A stretch of 5,340 nt of DNA, taken from positions 1 to 5,340 of the forward strand of contig VBKY01000365.1 of NCBI GenBank assembly GCA_005879255.1. Direction: 5' to 3'. Under the pieces are notes generated by a model. It had not been told where the DNA came from. It searched no databases and worked only from the letters and a program-made list of their open reading frames with translations. Both the position numbers and the translations under genes were made by a program. This DNA comes from Deltaproteobacteria bacterium (GTDB lineage Bacteria > Desulfobacterota_B > Binatia > UBA9968). Each line of letters starts with the position of its first letter. Position 1 is the stretch's first letter. Below are positions 4,154-5,340 of this stretch, piece by piece.

Positions 4154-5340
4154 CTAGTGAGTCCCGCAGATCACGTTCAGCACGGCTTGGCGTTTTTCCT
4201 CGCGGACGACTTTGAGAGCGCGCTGCAACGCCGGCAAAACCTGTTGCGGATCGTCGACCATTTCGCCGTAGCCGCCGTGGGCGGCGACAATCATTTCGTA
4301 ACGCGGCGAGGGGGTGAGATTGCACAGGGGAAAATTGTCCGTGCTCACGGCCCAACCGTCTGGCATGACTTGCTGCGTTGCCGCTTTGGTGGAATGCCAG
4401 ATCGCGTTGTTGCAAACGATCGTCAGCATGGGAAGATCGTACGCCTGCGAGACGAAATGACAGGCGGTCGGGTTGTTGAACATGTAAGTTCCGTCGCCGA
4501 CGCTGGCAATCACAGTTTTCTCGGGGTGGGCGAGTTTCATGCCCAAGGCGCCACCAATGCCCCAGCCTAAACCGCCAGCGGGGGAACCACCAAAATAACT
4601 TGCCGGCTCGCTCAAGCTGAGCTGCTCCTGCGATACGCCATGATCATTGACGATGAGCGTGTCGTTGTCTCTCACCTGGTCGACACAATAGGACAGCCAT
4701 GCGGTGTCGATCGGTCTTTGACTGCTCGCCTTTTCGGCTCTTTGTTTTAACCGCTCACGATAGCGCTTGTGCTCGGCGCGAATTTTCTCGGCGCGCTCAG
4801 CCGATAACTTTTCATTGCGCGGTTGGCTTTTTAATTCCTGCGCGAGCAACTCTAACGCAAGCTTGGGATCGCCGCCGATGGAAATGTCCTTGGGAAAATT
4901 GCGAATTGGAATACCGCTGTAGTTAGGATCGCGGGCGATTTGAATCACCTTGCAAGTCTCCGGCGGCTTGCCCTGAAATGGGTACCACGGCACATCGCAC
5001 TCGATGACGACGATAACATCCGCATCTTTGACATACGGCGCGGAACTGACACCGAGATGAAAATCATGCGTGTTGGGAAAACTCACGAACGGGCTCGCCG
5101 GCGTCACCACCGGCGCCACGAACGCTTCGGCGAATGAAACCATGGCATTCACCGCCGTCGGATCGGAGCCCAATCGACCCGTGATAATCAATGGATTGAC
5201 CGCACCGCGCAACACCTCCACGGTGCGCTTGATCGTCTCCGCGCTCGGCTGCAAAGGTTCCGCTTGGTTTTTCCGAAACGGATGAATCGTGATGGAATCC
5301 ATTTTTTGCGCCAACACTTCACGCGGCAAAGTCAGATAGA
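4154..5340 (-). CDS. TPP-dependent enzyme, acetolactate-synthase-like (5' partial)
   Basis: This is the C-terminal 394 residues or so of a thiamine-diphosphate enzyme. The frame stays open to the window edge, and the first residues visible (YLTLPREVLA) are an internal family motif, so the TTG at 5329 is not the start. Family members are usually 550-600 aa, so the N-terminal pyrimidine-binding domain with its catalytic Glu is missing here. Counting from 5329, the central TPP_enzyme_M-like domain spans about residues 30-165 (VNPLIITGRLGSD, DADVIVVIECDVPW). A charged linker (about 168-205) follows, then the TPP/Mg-binding C-domain: GGLGWGIGGALG (252-263), GDG (278-280) and NN (307-308), with 26 residues between GDG and NN as the family motif requires. 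The substrate cannot be told; a carboligase or decarboxylase of 2-oxo acids is likely. It ends in VICGTH just against an IS remnant. GC is high (a sampled line is 60%), unlike the methyltransferases. Confidence 0.88.
   Translation of the reverse strand, partial: YLTLPREVLAQKMDSITIHPFRKNQAEPLQPSAETIKRTVEVLRGAVNPLIITGRLGSDPTAVNAMVSFAEAFVAPVVTPASPFVSFPNTHDFHLGVSSAPYVKDADVIVVIECDVPWYPFQGKPPETCKVIQIARDPNYSGIPIRNFPKDISIGGDPKLALELLAQELKSQPRNEKLSAERAEKIRAEHKRYRERLKQRAEKASSQRPIDTAWLSYCVDQVRDNDTLIVNDHGVSQEQLSLSEPASYFGGSPAGGLGWGIGGALGMKLAHPEKTVIASVGDGTYMFNNPTACHFVSQAYDLPMLTIVCNNAIWHSTKAATQQVMPDGWAVSTDNFPLCNLTPSPRYEMIVAAHGGYGEMVDDPQQVLPALQRALKVVREEKRQAVLNVICGTH

Overview
The window (5340 bp) looks like chromosomal DNA from a moderately GC-rich, uncultured soil or sediment bacterium. 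A deltaproteobacterial, Binatota, Tectomicrobia or NC10-like source is my inference. The grounds are an orphan NitT/TauT-type solute-binding protein, a TPP-dependent acetolactate-synthase-like enzyme, and intergenic hairpin repeats of the GTCATTCCCG...CGGGAATCCAG style. The sequence alone does not fix the taxon.

All four substantial genes lie on the minus strand. From left to right they are: a gene-free, repeat-rich stretch (1-555); a secreted ABC-transporter solute-binding protein (556-1548); a second repeat-rich gap (1549-1980); a membrane-anchored class I methyltransferase (1981-2919); a second, unrelated-looking methyltransferase that also has an N-terminal hydrophobic segment (3036-3785); a decayed 3' end of an IS5-like transposase with a probable IS terminus, on the plus strand (about 3807-4152); and the C-terminal two thirds of a TPP-dependent enzyme (4154 to beyond the right edge).

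The two methyltransferases form a small, probably co-transcribed unit (3036-3785, then 1981-2919). Their base composition is lower in GC (sampled lines about 42-45%) than the flanking binding-protein and TPP genes (sampled lines about 60-67%), and an IS remnant lies immediately beside them. I read this as an acquired island between older genes. Their relatives are typical of surface-glycan or lipid modification loci, but the substrate cannot be read here. The binding protein has no permease or ATPase beside it, and no direct metabolic link between the four genes is visible.

The most notable non-coding signals are: a perfect 32-bp palindrome just downstream of the binding-protein gene, with a partly matching second copy just upstream of it; an 80-bp double-hairpin repeat whose two arms show compensatory base changes; an 8-bp-period TTCAA tandem array; and a 10-nt sequence shared, in inverted orientation, by the IS terminus and the gap upstream of the first methyltransferase. 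I see no CRISPR array, tRNA or rRNA. I found no convincing new biological system. The best leads are the paired membrane-anchored methyltransferases and the palindromic repeat family.
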